A stretch of DNA of 64,000 nucleotides from Pseudomonas parafulva (GCF_002021815.1 NZ_CP019952.1:3875001-3939000), one strand, 5' to 3'; positions 8,547 through 18,971 are shown, counted from the stretch's first letter. Notes: a model not told the origin generated them from the letters alone. Program-made: numbers and translations.

Positions 8547-9017
8547 TCAACGCGTACGTACGGTGCCAGTGTGCAGGTCCGCCCAGATGTGCCCGTTGGC
8601 ATAGGTGAGAAACTGCACATACAGGGTCTCGTTGCGCAGCAGGTCCATGATGACCCGGTAATCACTGAGCGGATAATTCAAGTTCAGCGTGCGAGTCTTT
8701 TCGTCGTAGACCGGCTTTTTCAGGCTCTTGGCCGCTTCGCCGTCGAAGGTCAGCAGCACCTGGGTCATGGTGGCCGCCTTGCTCAAGGGCTTGCCTTTGA
8801 GGCGCACCTGCAAGGATGAGGTGATCGGAATGGGTTGCTGGTCCGACTGGCGCTGGGCGCCGACTACCACGGTGTAGTCGGTGACTTGAAGCAGTTGCTG
8901 AGCGGTGGGCGCTGCCTGACGCAGGGATTGGTCATCGGGCGGCAGGAATTGGCTGTGCATCGGCGCGGCAGCCAGGGGCAAGCTGACTGCCAGCAGGAAC
9001 GGGATGAACGCACGCAT
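8547..9017 (-). CDS. secreted hypothetical protein with signal peptide
   Basis: This is a 156-residue protein with a cleavable signal peptide (MRAFIPFLLAVSLPLAAA) and a soluble domain ending in HIWADLHTGTVRTR. The start at 9017 is chosen because the signal peptide begins there. It is probably periplasmic. The repeated pattern 'TDYTVVVGAQRQ', 'LNLNYPLSDYRV' suggests a beta-rich fold. I do not recognise a family. Confidence 0.7.
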   Translation of the reverse strand: MRAFIPFLLAVSLPLAAAPMHSQFLPPDDQSLRQAAPTAQQLLQVTDYTVVVGAQRQSDQQPIPITSSLQVRLKGKPLSKAATMTQVLLTFDGEAAKSLKKPVYDEKTRTLNLNYPLSDYRVIMDLLRNETLYVQFLTYANGHIWADLHTGTVRTR

Positions 9018-9081
9018 GTGAGGCTCCTTGGCTTGAAGGAGCACTCTAGCATGCTGCACCTGAGCGGCAGGTAGGCTGCGC

Positions 9082-9639
9082 TCAGAGCCCCTTGACGGCG
9101 AAGATGCCGTTGGCGTTGCGCCAGTAGCCCTTGTAGTCCATGCCGTAGCCGAAGATGTAGCGATCGATGCACGGCAAGCCCACGTAGTTGGCCTTGAGGT
9201 CCGGGCTGGCCTTGCGGTCGTGGTCCTTGTCGATCAACACGGCCGTGTGCACGGCGCGGGCGCCGGCGTGCTTGCAGAAATCGATGATGGCGCTGAGGGT
9301 GTGGCCCTCGTCGAGAATGTCATCGACGATCAGCACATCGCGGTCGATGAACGAGACTTCCGGCTTGGCCTTCCAGAACAGCTCGCCGCCGCTGGTCTGG
9401 TTGCGGTAACGGGTGGCGTGCAGGTACGAGGCTTCCAGCGGGAACTGCAGGTGGGTCAACAGCTTGCCGGCGAAGATCAGGCCGCCGTTCATCACGCAGA
9501 ACACCACGGGGTTCTTGTCGTGCAGTTCTTGGCAGATCTGCTCGCCGACCTTGGCGATGGCCGCTTCGACTTCGGCTTCGGTGTACAGGCAGTCTGCTTC
9601 ACGCATGACTTGACGGATATGCTCGAGATCGGCGGACAT
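9082..9639 (-). CDS. hpt: hypoxanthine phosphoribosyltransferase
   Basis: This is a 185-residue purine salvage enzyme that converts hypoxanthine or guanine plus PRPP to IMP or GMP. The PRPP-binding loop VDDILDEGHT is at residues 105-114, and the N-terminal CVMNGGLIFAG region is typical of the family. The ATG at 9639 is preceded by AGGAG; a longer frame reaching 9705 is not supported. It is divergent from upp across 160 bases, so both salvage enzymes share a regulatory interval. Confidence 0.93.
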   Translation of the reverse strand: MSADLEHIRQVMREADCLYTEAEVEAAIAKVGEQICQELHDKNPVVFCVMNGGLIFAGKLLTHLQFPLEASYLHATRYRNQTSGGELFWKAKPEVSFIDRDVLIVDDILDEGHTLSAIIDFCKHAGARAVHTAVLIDKDHDRKASPDLKANYVGLPCIDRYIFGYGMDYKGYWRNANGIFAVKGL

Positions 9640-9802
9640 GGCGCTCTCCAGGAGGTGCATTTTGGAAAAGCGGGCAAAGGTACGCATCCGCTCGTCACAG
9701 ATCAAGCGTTTATGGACTAACGTGCAAAATGATCAGACGACAGCACAGGCTGAATAGATTAATCTAGCGCGGTTTTTTTGCCCGCCTTTCGGAGCCCCCC
9801 CT

Positions 9803-10441
9803 ATGCCCACTCGTGAGATCCGCCATCCGCTGATCCGCCACAAGCTCGGCCTGATGCGCCGTGCTGATATCAGCACCAAGAATTTTCGCGAACTCGCCCA
9901 GGAAGTCGGCGCCCTGTTGACGTATGAGGCCACCCAGGACCTGCCGCTGGAAACCTATGAAATCGACGGCTGGTGCGGCAAGGTGGCCGTGGAAAAGATC
10001 GCCGGCAAGAAGATCACCGTCGTGCCGATCCTGCGCGCAGGCATCGGCATGCTAGACGGCGTGCTCAGCCTGGTGCCGGGTGCCAAGGTCAGCGCGGTGG
10101 GCGTGGCCCGCAACGAAGAGACGCTTGAGGCCCACACCTACCTGGAAAAGCTCGCGCCGGACATCAATCAACGCCTGGCCCTGATCATCGACCCGATGCT
10201 GGCCACCGGCGCCTCGATGGTCGCCACCATCGACCTGCTGAAAAAGGCCGGTTGCCGGGAAATCCGCGCCATGGTCCTGGTAGCTGCCCCAGAGGGCATC
10301 GACGTGGTGCACAAGGCCCACCCGGATGTACAGATCTACACGGCCTCGATCGACCAGCGCCTGAACGAACATGGCTACATCGTTCCAGGCCTGGGTGATG
10401 CCGGCGACAAGATCTTCGGCACCAAGCAAAAGGACGCCTGA
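9803..10441 (+). CDS. upp: uracil phosphoribosyltransferase
   Basis: This is a 212-residue enzyme that forms UMP from uracil and PRPP. The PRPP signature DPMLATGAS is at residues 130-138, and the C-terminal [12 protein letters not shown] uracil-binding segment is intact. The length is typical. It is followed two bases after its stop by uraA, forming a salvage operon in which the permease supplies the enzyme's substrate. Confidence 0.96.
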   Translation: MPTREIRHPLIRHKLGLMRRADISTKNFRELAQEVGALLTYEATQDLPLETYEIDGWCGKVAVEKIAGKKITVVPILRAGIGMLDGVLSLVPGAKVSAVGVARNEETLEAHTYLEKLAPDINQRLALIIDPMLATGASMVATIDLLKKAGCREIRAMVLVAAPEGIDVVHKAHPDVQIYTASIDQRLNEHGYIVPGLGDAGDKIFGTKQKDA

Positions 10442-10443
10442 CC

Positions 10444-11718
10444 ATGCAGGACGGCTACAACGACCCGCTCTGGCGTCAGGTCGTTTCAGGCGCGCAGATG
10501 CTCTTCGTGGCATTTGGCGCGCTGGTGCTGATGCCCCTGATTACCGGCCTGGACCCTAACGTCGCGCTGTTCACGGCCGGCCTTGGCACCTTGCTGTTTC
10601 AACTGGTCACCGGGCGTCAGGTGCCGGTTTTCCTGGCATCGAGCTTCGCCTTCATCACCCCGATCATTCTCGCCAAGGGTCAGTTCGGCCTGGCAGAAAC
10701 CATGGGCGGCGTCATGGCCGCCGGGTTCGTCTACACCTTCATGGGCCTGATGGTGAAGATCAAGGGCACAGGCTTCATCGACCGCATGCTGCCCCCGGTG
10801 GTGATCGGCCCGGTGATCATCTCCATCGGCTTGGCCATGGCACCGATCGCGGCCAACATGGCGATGGGCAAGGCTGGCGATGGGAGCGTGCTGCTGCCCT
10901 ACAGCACCGCCATGCTCATTTCCATGCCGGCCCTGCTGACGACGCTGATCGTGGCCGTGTTCGGCAAAGGCATCTTCCGCCTGGTGCCGATCATCGCCGG
11001 CGTGCTGGTGGGTTTTGCCCTGTCGTTCGCTTTCGGGGTGGTCGACACGGCAAAAATTGCAGCCGCCCCTTGGCTGGAATTGCCCAACTTCACCGCCCCT
11101 GCCTTCAACTGGCAGGCCATCCTGTTCATCGTGCCCGTGGCCTTGGCGCCGGCGATCGAGCATATCGGCGGGGTCATCGCGGTAGGCAGCGTGACGGGAC
11201 GGGACTACCTGAAAACGCCTGGCCTGCACCGCACGCTGCTGGGTGACGGCATCGCCACCACGGCAGCCGGCCTGTTCGGTGGACCGCCCAACACCACCTA
11301 CGCCGAGGTGACCGGCGCGGTCATGCTGACCAAGAACTACAACCCGAAGATCATGACCTGGGCTGCGGTGTTCGCCATCACCCTGGCCTTCATCGGCAAG
11401 TTCGGCGCCCTGCTGCAGAGCATTCCGGTGCCAGTGATGGGCGGCATCCTCTGCCTGCTGTTCGGCTCGATCGCAGCCGTGGGGCTCAACACCATGATCC
11501 GCCACAAGGTCGACCTCGCCGAAGCGCGGAACCTGGTGATCGTGTCGGTGACCCTGGTGTTCGGTATCGGCGGGGTGCTGGTCGGCAGCGGTGACGGCCC
11601 TGACGATTGGGGCCTCAAGGGCATCGCGCTGTGCGCCATCGTGGCGATCGCGCTCAACCTGATCCTGCCAGGCAACGATGCCTGGAAACACAAGCAACAG
11701 GATGACCCGTTGGCTTGA
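10444..11718 (+). CDS. uraA: uracil:H+ symporter (NCS2 family)
   Basis: This is a 424-residue permease with about 14 hydrophobic segments. Family landmarks are QVPVFLASSFAFITP, the transport-site helix 'VALAPAIEHIGGVIAVG' with its conserved Glu and His, and FGGPPNTTYAE. It brings uracil into the cytoplasm with protons. The two-base spacing from upp indicates co-transcription and coupled uptake and phosphoribosylation. Confidence 0.95.
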   Translation: MQDGYNDPLWRQVVSGAQMLFVAFGALVLMPLITGLDPNVALFTAGLGTLLFQLVTGRQVPVFLASSFAFITPIILAKGQFGLAETMGGVMAAGFVYTFMGLMVKIKGTGFIDRMLPPVVIGPVIISIGLAMAPIAANMAMGKAGDGSVLLPYSTAMLISMPALLTTLIVAVFGKGIFRLVPIIAGVLVGFALSFAFGVVDTAKIAAAPWLELPNFTAPAFNWQAILFIVPVALAPAIEHIGGVIAVGSVTGRDYLKTPGLHRTLLGDGIATTAAGLFGGPPNTTYAEVTGAVMLTKNYNPKIMTWAAVFAITLAFIGKFGALLQSIPVPVMGGILCLLFGSIAAVGLNTMIRHKVDLAEARNLVIVSVTLVFGIGGVLVGSGDGPDDWGLKGIALCAIVAIALNLILPGNDAWKHKQQDDPLA

Positions 11719-11726
11719 CGCCTGAG

Positions 11727-11769
11727 CCGCCTGGCTTGACCCAGTCCTCGACGGGGTCAGACCAGGCGG
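11727..11769. terminator. inverted repeat between uraA and hemH (likely bidirectional terminator)
   Basis: CCGCCTGG-ct-TGACCC on the left is matched by GGGTCA-ga-CCAGGCGG on the right, with a ten-base loop. It sits between the convergent uraA and hemH genes. There is no T tract, so intrinsic termination would be weak; the placement still suggests a 3'-end structure. Confidence 0.5.
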
Positions 11770-11773
11770 GCCA

Positions 11774-12790
11774 TTACGCGTTTTCGCAGAGCTTGGCCAA
11801 CACCTTCACCCATTCGGGGTGTTCGTTCATGCAAGGCACCAGCACCAGCTCCTGACCACCGGCCTCGACGAATTGCTCGCTGCCGCGCATGCCGATTTCC
11901 TCGAGCGTCTCGATGCAGTCGGCCACGAAGGCCGGACACATCACCAGCAACTTCTTCACCCCGGCCTGGGCAAGCTCGTCCAGCCGCGTCTCCGTATAGG
12001 GTTCGATCCACTTGTCCCGCCCCAGCCGCGACTGGAACGACACCGACCATTTGCCCGCCGGTATGCCCAGCCTCGTCGCGAACGCCCTGGCCGTGGCCAG
12101 GCACTGCCCGCGGTAACACACGGCACGCACCTCGGCGCTGGCGCCTTCGCAGCATTCGGCTGCACGCAGGTCATGTTTCGTACCGCTGGGGAAGAGCTTC
12201 TTCAAATGGCGTTCGGGCAGGCCATGGAAGCTGAGCAGCAGGTGATCATAGTCCTGCTCCAGGTAGGGTCGGGCACTGGCGACCAATGCGTCGATGTAAT
12301 CCGGATCATCGTAGAACGGTTGCAGCACGCGCATCTGCAGCGGCAGTTGCTGCTCGGTGATGGTCTGCCGGGCGAGTTCGACGACGGTGGTCACCGTGCT
12401 GTCGGCAAATTGCGGGTACAGGGGGGCCAAGGTGACCTTGCGTATGCCCTGCGCCGCGAGCCGCTCCAGTACCTGGGGCAAGGCTGGCTGACCGTAGCGC
12501 ATGGCAATTTCAACCGGCCCATGGGGCCAGTGGTCGACCATGGCCGCTTGTAGGCGACGGGTAAGCACCACCAGCGGCGAGCCCTCGTCCCACCAGATCG
12601 AGGCATAGGCGTGGGCTGACTGCTCAGGGCGCTTGATCAAGATCAACGACACCAGCAGGCGCCGGATGGGCCAGGGCAAATCGACCACATAGGGGTCCAT
12701 GAGAAACTGATTGAGGTAGCGGCGAACATCGGCTACCGACGTGGAGGCCGGTGAACCCAGGTTGACCAGCAGCAAAGCGTGATCGGTCAT
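11774..12790 (-). CDS. hemH: ferrochelatase
   Basis: This is a 338-residue enzyme that inserts Fe2+ into protoporphyrin IX at the end of heme synthesis. It begins [14 protein letters not shown]. The metal-site region [15 protein letters not shown] contains the conserved His. A conserved Glu follows near '[15 protein letters not shown]'. The ATG at 12790 is the natural start; a longer frame only overlaps the next gene. It lies 13 bases downstream of the epimerase gene and is probably in the same transcript. Confidence 0.95.
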   Translation of the reverse strand: MTDHALLLVNLGSPASTSVADVRRYLNQFLMDPYVVDLPWPIRRLLVSLILIKRPEQSAHAYASIWWDEGSPLVVLTRRLQAAMVDHWPHGPVEIAMRYGQPALPQVLERLAAQGIRKVTLAPLYPQFADSTVTTVVELARQTITEQQLPLQMRVLQPFYDDPDYIDALVASARPYLEQDYDHLLLSFHGLPERHLKKLFPSGTKHDLRAAECCEGASAEVRAVCYRGQCLATARAFATRLGIPAGKWSVSFQSRLGRDKWIEPYTETRLDELAQAGVKKLLVMCPAFVADCIETLEEIGMRGSEQFVEAGGQELVLVPCMNEHPEWVKVLAKLCENA

Positions 12791-12803
12791 GCAGCATCCT
12801 ATG

Positions 12804-13709
12804 TCAGAGGCGACTGGACAAATTGCCCAGCGCCGATTGCAGATCGTTGAAGCGGAACGTGAACCCGGCCGCCAGCAACCGCGCGGGGTAGGCACGCTGG
12901 CCACCGAGCAGCAGGTTAGACATCTCGCCCAGGCCGGCTTTTAGCAGCAACCCAGGCAGGGGTATCACGGCAGGCCGGTGCAGCGCCCTGCCCAGCTGCT
13001 TGGCAAATTCACGATTACGCACAGGTTCAGGTGCACAGGCATTGTAAGGGCCGCTGGCGTCGGTGCGCTGCAAGAGAAAATCAATCAGGGCGACCTGATC
13101 GTCTATATGGATCCAAGGCATCCACTGCCGACCGTTGCCTACCGGCCCTCCTAGTCCCAACTTGAAGGGCAAACGGAGCCGGGACAGGAAGCCGCCGTCG
13201 CTGGCCAGCACCAACCCTGTACGTACCAGCACCACCCGAATGCCCTGCGCTTGCGCACGACACGCCGTTTCTTCCCAGGCAATACACAGCTGGCTGGCGA
13301 AATCTTCGACCACGGGAGGCAGGTCTTCGGTCAACTCGCGTTCGCCGCCGTCACCATACCATCCCACGGCCGAACCTGAGATCAGCACCCCAGGACGCTG
13401 CTCACGCCTGCCCAGCCATGCCAGCAATTGCTCCGTAAGGGCGATGCGGCTTGACCAGAGCAGGTTGCGCCGAGACGCCGTCCAGGGTCGATCGGCAATA
13501 GGCGCACCGGCCAGGTTGACCACCGCATCGAGGTGGTCGACCGCCTCCAGCTCATCAAGCTCGGTAATGCCCCTGACGCCTTCGCCGCAAAGTATCGCCA
13601 CTGCCTCTGGACGTCGACTCCACACGGTGAGCCGATGCCCTTGAGCAAGCCAGTGACGGCACAAGTGCCGGCCAATCAACCCGGTGCCGCCTGTCAGCAG
13701 GATGTGCAT
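12804..13709 (-). CDS. TIGR01777 / SDR39U1 family epimerase
   Basis: This is a 301-residue extended-SDR protein. The N-terminal Rossmann fold begins [17 protein letters not shown]. Next come the [13 protein letters not shown] block with the family's active-site Tyr region, and the C-terminal DUF1731-type segment near '[19 protein letters not shown]'. Members are annotated as NAD-dependent epimerases (YfcH-like) with unknown substrate. It is divergent from the FAD oxidoreductase; the intergenic region contains a LitR-type operator that could also control this gene and hemH. Confidence 0.85.
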   Translation of the reverse strand: MHILLTGGTGLIGRHLCRHWLAQGHRLTVWSRRPEAVAILCGEGVRGITELDELEAVDHLDAVVNLAGAPIADRPWTASRRNLLWSSRIALTEQLLAWLGRREQRPGVLISGSAVGWYGDGGERELTEDLPPVVEDFASQLCIAWEETACRAQAQGIRVVLVRTGLVLASDGGFLSRLRLPFKLGLGGPVGNGRQWMPWIHIDDQVALIDFLLQRTDASGPYNACAPEPVRNREFAKQLGRALHRPAVIPLPGLLLKAGLGEMSNLLLGGQRAYPARLLAAGFTFRFNDLQSALGNLSSRL

Positions 13710-13822
13710 GGCAGTGTCCTCATGGAATAAGGCAGTGGTCTATTTTTAACATCAAGGCACTTTCTAGCGCCCGTGCTCTCCCATAAACATAGGCCAACCA
13801 ATCATTACTTGCGGAATATACT

Positions 13823-13846
13823 TATACACATTCGAATGATTGTACA
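13823..13846. promoter_or_regulatory. LitR/PplR-type operator upstream of the FAD oxidoreductase
   Basis: TATACA (13823-13828), twelve bases, then TGTACA (13841-13846). This fits the T(G/A)TACA-N12-TGTA(C/T)A consensus that I recall for class II LitR regulators of P. putida. It overlaps a promoter: -35 TTGTAC at 13840-13845 and -10 TAGTCT at 13863-13868, spaced by 17 bases. Repressor binding there would block RNA polymerase. Confidence 0.75.
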
Positions 13847-13857
13847 GGTTTGCCTGA

Positions 13858-14883
<1,026 letters not shown>

Positions 14884-14939
14884 TCGGCTATCTACACACT
14901 AAGGGTTCGCATCGGGCCCGCTATGTGCTGGAATATTCC

Positions 14940-14963
14940 TGTACATAATTTGTGATTTGTACA
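14940..14963. promoter_or_regulatory. LitR/PplR-type operator upstream of the photolyase operon
   Basis: TGTACA (14940-14945), twelve bases, then TGTACA (14958-14963): a perfect match to the class II LitR consensus. It overlaps a CATAAT that could be a -10 hexamer (14944-14949) and ends 17 bases before the first gene's ATG. The regulator encoded in this operon is the obvious ligand, implying autoregulation. Confidence 0.8.
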
Positions 14964-14980
14964 GGTTTATGGAGGCAGCT

Positions 14981-15949
14981 ATGCACGACCCCGCTGTTCA
15001 CAACAAGCCGCGCATCGCTATCAGTGCCTGCCTGACCGGGCACAACGTGCGTTACAACGGTGGCCACAAGTCCTCGGACCTATGCCGCACCCAGCTGGAA
15101 GAACATTTCGAATGGACGACGGTGTGTCCAGAAATGGCGATTGGTTTGGGGGTACCCCGTGATCCCATCCGTCTGGTGGGCGACCCTGAACATCCTGAAG
15201 TCGTAGGCACGCGCAATCCTGGGCTGGACTATACGAGCCCCTTGCGTGAATACGGCAAGCAAATGGCCGCCGAACTCGATGATATTTGCGGATACATCTT
15301 CATGCAGAAGTCGCCCTCTTGCGGACTTGAGCGTGTGAAGGTCTACCAGGACAACGGTCACCCAGCCATCAACGGCGGTCGTGGCGCCTATGCGCAGGCT
15401 TTTTGCGAGCTAAGGCCAGACCTGCCGGTCGAAGAGGAAGGCCGCCTGCACGACCCTGTGCTGCGCGAAAACTTCATCAGCCGCGTGTACGCGTACGCCG
15501 ATTGGCAGCATCTACTTGAAGAAGGCGTGAGTCGCCACGCATTGCTGGCTTTCCACGCCCGCTACAAGTACCTGCTGATGGCGAACAACCCGCAGGCGTA
15601 TCGCACCTTGGGACGCATGCTCGGCACCATGAGCAAAGACGACGACCCTGACGTTATTGCCCCCCGTTATTTCTCCGAGCTGATGCAGGCCTTGCGCCGC
15701 CGCGCCAGCCGTGGCACACACAGTAATGTGCTGCAGCACCTGAGCGGCTATTTCAAAAATGCCCTGACCCCTGCCGATAAAGCCGAGCTGCAAACGTTGA
15801 TCGGCCAGTATCAGCAAGGGATCGTGCCTTTGATCGTGCCGCTGACCCTGCTCAAGCATCATCTGCGCAACCACCCCGACCCCTACCTGCTGCAACAAGC
15901 CTACTTGCAGCCTCATCCTGAACGCCTGGGGCTACGTAATGCGGTCTGA
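14981..15949 (+). CDS. DUF523 and DUF1722 two-domain protein (YbgA-containing)
   Basis: This is a 322-residue protein. The N-terminal DUF523 domain (about residues 8-150) has the signature SACLTG..VRYNGGHK and a cysteine-bearing 'FMQKSPSCGLERV'. The C-terminal DUF1722/YbgA domain covers about 190-310. The frame is open upstream from a TTG, but GGAGG sits directly before the ATG at 14981. The fusion is regularly found beside photolyase genes (E. coli ybgA is next to phr), which suggests a role in the light or UV response, though no activity is established. It overlaps the regulator gene by 11 bases. Confidence 0.9.
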   Translation: MHDPAVHNKPRIAISACLTGHNVRYNGGHKSSDLCRTQLEEHFEWTTVCPEMAIGLGVPRDPIRLVGDPEHPEVVGTRNPGLDYTSPLREYGKQMAAELDDICGYIFMQKSPSCGLERVKVYQDNGHPAINGGRGAYAQAFCELRPDLPVEEEGRLHDPVLRENFISRVYAYADWQHLLEEGVSRHALLAFHARYKYLLMANNPQAYRTLGRMLGTMSKDDDPDVIAPRYFSELMQALRRRASRGTHSNVLQHLSGYFKNALTPADKAELQTLIGQYQQGIVPLIVPLTLLKHHLRNHPDPYLLQQAYLQPHPERLGLRNAV

Positions 15950-16802
15950 GATTCTTTTACCAATTGGTGAGCTGGCCCGACGCACGGGCGTCAACCCGGT
16001 CACCCTGCGCGCATGGGAGCGGCGCTACGGTTTGCTCAAGCCACAGCGCACGCCCAAAGGGCATCGACTGTACCCGGTCGAACAGATCGAGAGGGTGGAA
16101 GCGATTCTGGCCTGGTTGCAGCGAGGCGCATCGGTCAGCCAGGTGGGAGAGTTGCTGGACAAGCCACTCAGCACACCACCGACTGGGGACTGGCAAACCC
16201 GTCAGTTCCAGATGCTCGAAGCCATCGCCAACCTGTCGCAACGGGCGCTCGATCATCAGCTGAACCAGGCCATGGCGCTCTACCCCGCCGTCACGTTGTG
16301 CGAGCAGTTGCTGCTGCCTTTACTGGACCTGCTGGAACTGCGCTGGCGCAACTACTTCAACGCACGGCTTGAGCAGGTGTTCTTCCACACCTGGTTGCGC
16401 AGCAAACTGGGCGCGCGGGTGTACCACGACAATCAGTTGCTACAGGGCCCACCGGTTCTGCTTGCCGAAGACAGTGACCGGGGCTTCGACCCTGGCCTGT
16501 GGCTGTGCGCATGGCTGTTCACCAGCAATGGCTTTGCGGTGGAAATCCTCGAGCAGGCCGTGGCCGGTGCGCAGTTGCAGAGTGCAGCCGCGGCCTTGAA
16601 GCCACGCGCAGTGCTCTTGAACCTCGGCCCGCGCATCGATACCCGCGCGTTGCAGCGCACGCTTCAGAACCTGCAATTGCCCACCCTTGCCGGGGGTGCC
16701 TTGCTCGCGCTGCACCAGACCCAACTGGGCTCGCTCGACCTGCCTCACCTGCACACCTTCGATACCCCTCAAGCGGCCTTGCGACTACTGCAAGGCCTGT
16801 GA
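15939..16802 (+). CDS. MerR-family class II LitR/CarH-like light-response regulator
   Basis: This is a 287-residue regulator. Residues 7-75 form a MerR DNA-binding domain (IGELARRTGVNPVTLRAWERRYG and KGHRLYP). The rest resembles the cobalamin-binding half of CarH/LitR, but the DxHxxG motif is missing: the region reads EDSDRGFDPG, with no His ligand. This defines class II LitR proteins, such as PplR1 of P. putida, which control light-induced genes without being canonical B12 photosensors. It is translated in overlap with the DUF523 gene and lies 27 bases before phrB. The two operators found in this window are its likely targets. Confidence 0.88.
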   Translation: MRSEILLPIGELARRTGVNPVTLRAWERRYGLLKPQRTPKGHRLYPVEQIERVEAILAWLQRGASVSQVGELLDKPLSTPPTGDWQTRQFQMLEAIANLSQRALDHQLNQAMALYPAVTLCEQLLLPLLDLLELRWRNYFNARLEQVFFHTWLRSKLGARVYHDNQLLQGPPVLLAEDSDRGFDPGLWLCAWLFTSNGFAVEILEQAVAGAQLQSAAAALKPRAVLLNLGPRIDTRALQRTLQNLQLPTLAGGALLALHQTQLGSLDLPHLHTFDTPQAALRLLQGL

Positions 16803-16829
16803 CTGCCAGCCTGGAGAGATTCCGATTTC

Positions 16830-18248
16830 ATGCACTTGACTTGGCTTCGCAGTGACTTGCGCGTTACCGACAACACGGCCCTTAGCGCCGCCAGTGAACG
16901 TGGCCCAACCCTGGCCCTGTGGCTTATCAGCCCTGGCCAATGGCAGGCCCATGACGATGCGGCCTGTAAAGTGGATTTCTGGCTACGCAACCTGCGCGAA
17001 GTGCGGCAGTCGCTTGACGCGCTCAACATCCCACTGCTCATACGCAAGATAGACACCTGGGATGATGCGCCTGAGGCTGTGCTCGATGTCTGCCGAAAGC
17101 ACAATGTCCAGAGCGTTCACTGGAACGAGGAATACGGCATCAACGAGGCCCGCCGCGACGCAGCCACATGCAAATTGCTCAAAGCTTCAAAGGTTGAGGT
17201 TCACACCCATCTCGACCAACTCCTGTTCCGTCCGGGGACGGTGCTGACCCGTAGTGGCGGCTACTTCCAGGTGTTCGGCCAATTCAAGAAAAATTGCCTT
17301 GAACACTTGCACCGCAGCCTGCCCTCAATGGCCGCACCGGTTAAACGCCAGGCCCCGACATCGATCAAGAGCGACCCGATTGCGCAACATGTCGAACCCT
17401 TCGAAAAGCCGGCAGACGCGCTGCGCAAACGCTGGCCCGCTGGCGAGAAGGAGGCTCAGGCAAGGCTTGCCCGGTTCACCGATGAAATCATCGACGACTA
17501 CGAGACGCTGCGTGATCTTCCTGCTCGCGAGGGCACCAGCCAATTGTCAGCCTATCTTGCAGCGGGGGTCATCTCACCCCGCCAATGCCTGCATGCCGCG
17601 CTGGCCCATAACCGGGGCGAGTTCGACAGCGGCAGCAGCGGCGTCCAGACCTGGGTCAACGAATTGCTCTGGCGCGAATTCTACAAGCACATCCTGACGG
17701 GCTATCCCCAGGTGTCCCGGCATCGTGCCTTCCGTGCGCACACCGAGGCGTTGCCCTGGCGTAAGGCACCCAAGGAGTTCGAAGCCTGGCAGCAGGGCCG
17801 AACCGGCTTCCCGATCATTGATGCGGCCATGCGCCAGATGCTGACCACCGGCTGGATGCACAACCGGCTGCGCATGCTGACTGCCATGTTCCTGAGCAAG
17901 AATCTGTTGATCGACTGGCGGCTGGGGGAACGTCACTTCATGCGCCATCTGATCGACGGGGATCTGGCAGCCAACAACGGTGGCTGGCAGTGGAGCGCAT
18001 CCACCGGTACCGACTCGGTCCCCTACTTCCGGATCTTCAACCCAGTGTCGCAGTCACAACGCTTCGATCCAAAGGGCCGCTTCATTCGCGAGTGGCTGCC
18101 TGAATTGCAGGACATCGACGATAAAAATATCCACGACCCTGGAAAATGTCGCGGCTTGATTGATGCTAACCTCTATCCCAGTCCTATCGTCGATCTTCAC
18201 AGTAGTCGACAGCGGGCGCTCCAGGCTTTCAAGGAGTTGCCCCGCTAG
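16830..18248 (+). CDS. phrB: deoxyribodipyrimidine photolyase (CPD photolyase)
   Basis: This is a 472-residue class I photolyase that repairs cyclobutane pyrimidine dimers with blue light. The N-terminal antenna-binding domain begins LTWLRSDLRVTDNTAL. The C-terminal FAD domain has TGFPIIDAAMRQ, GWMHNRLRM, and GGWQWSASTGTDSVPYFRIFN around the flavin and lesion sites. The length is typical. It lies in the LitR-controlled operon, with the SDR gene 21 bases downstream. Confidence 0.96.
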   Translation: MHLTWLRSDLRVTDNTALSAASERGPTLALWLISPGQWQAHDDAACKVDFWLRNLREVRQSLDALNIPLLIRKIDTWDDAPEAVLDVCRKHNVQSVHWNEEYGINEARRDAATCKLLKASKVEVHTHLDQLLFRPGTVLTRSGGYFQVFGQFKKNCLEHLHRSLPSMAAPVKRQAPTSIKSDPIAQHVEPFEKPADALRKRWPAGEKEAQARLARFTDEIIDDYETLRDLPAREGTSQLSAYLAAGVISPRQCLHAALAHNRGEFDSGSSGVQTWVNELLWREFYKHILTGYPQVSRHRAFRAHTEALPWRKAPKEFEAWQQGRTGFPIIDAAMRQMLTTGWMHNRLRMLTAMFLSKNLLIDWRLGERHFMRHLIDGDLAANNGGWQWSASTGTDSVPYFRIFNPVSQSQRFDPKGRFIREWLPELQDIDDKNIHDPGKCRGLIDANLYPSPIVDLHSSRQRALQAFKELPR

Positions 18249-18269
18249 TCGTGTATAGAGGGCAATGCC

Positions 18270-18971
18270 GTGAGTGGCTCACGCAGTTTTTGGGTTACAG
18301 GCGCAACGAATGGGCTGGGCCTGGCAATGGTCCGCGATCTTTTGACAAAGGGGCATCGGGTCGCTGCCAGTGCAGGTGCAAGCGAGGAGCTCGATCGCTT
18401 GTGCATGCATCATGGCGATCGTTTGCTGCGGCTTCCTGGCCAGTTACAACAGCAACCCGATGCTGACGAGGCAGGCCGCATGATCGACCATGCCTGGGGG
18501 TCGTTGGATGGCTTGATCCTGAATGCCGCCACCTGTGATTACCTCCTTCCAGGCACCTCGGACAGCGAGTTGTTCGAGCAGCTGATCATCACCAACCTTC
18601 AGGCGGCACAGCACTGCCTGGAGTACGCCACGCCCCTGCTGGCCAAGGGCGATATGCCCCAGATAATGGCTGTTTTCAGCCGGTACTCCGCCGCGCAGCT
18701 TTACGCGCCGACGCAGTTTCCTGCCGGCTGGAACAATGCCGTGCAGTGGGTGAGGGAGCAGCGCCCGTCGTTGCTTGCCAATGGCATAGCGTTGACGGTG
18801 GTAGCACCGCAGTCCCTGAAAAACCCCGTGACGGCCGCCAGCGCCGTGCCTGAGGATTGGACTGCCGACACCGCCGCGCTAGAGCTTCTGACGCGCTTGC
18901 GTGCACGTGAACCTGAGCTGGTGCTCGAGACGCTGAACCCGTCGAACCTCTGGCCGCTGCCGCAGCACTAG
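18270..18971 (+). CDS. short-chain dehydrogenase/reductase in the photolyase operon
   Basis: This is a 233-residue SDR starting at a GTG (18270). The cofactor loop VTGATNGLGLAM and the 'LDGLILNAA' motif (NAG-type) are present. The catalytic Tyr/Lys pair is not canonical: after VFSRYSAAQLYAP there is no clear YxxxK, so it may be catalytically altered. It follows phrB by 21 bases and ends the light-response operon, facing murI. The substrate is unknown. Confidence 0.82.
   Translation: MSGSRSFWVTGATNGLGLAMVRDLLTKGHRVAASAGASEELDRLCMHHGDRLLRLPGQLQQQPDADEAGRMIDHAWGSLDGLILNAATCDYLLPGTSDSELFEQLIITNLQAAQHCLEYATPLLAKGDMPQIMAVFSRYSAAQLYAPTQFPAGWNNAVQWVREQRPSLLANGIALTVVAPQSLKNPVTAASAVPEDWTADTAALELLTRLRAREPELVLETLNPSNLWPLPQH

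Noticed and set aside
10486..11697. 403-residue minus-strand frame rich in His, Gln and Arg
   Set aside because: It is the antisense of uraA; the composition is that of a shadow frame.
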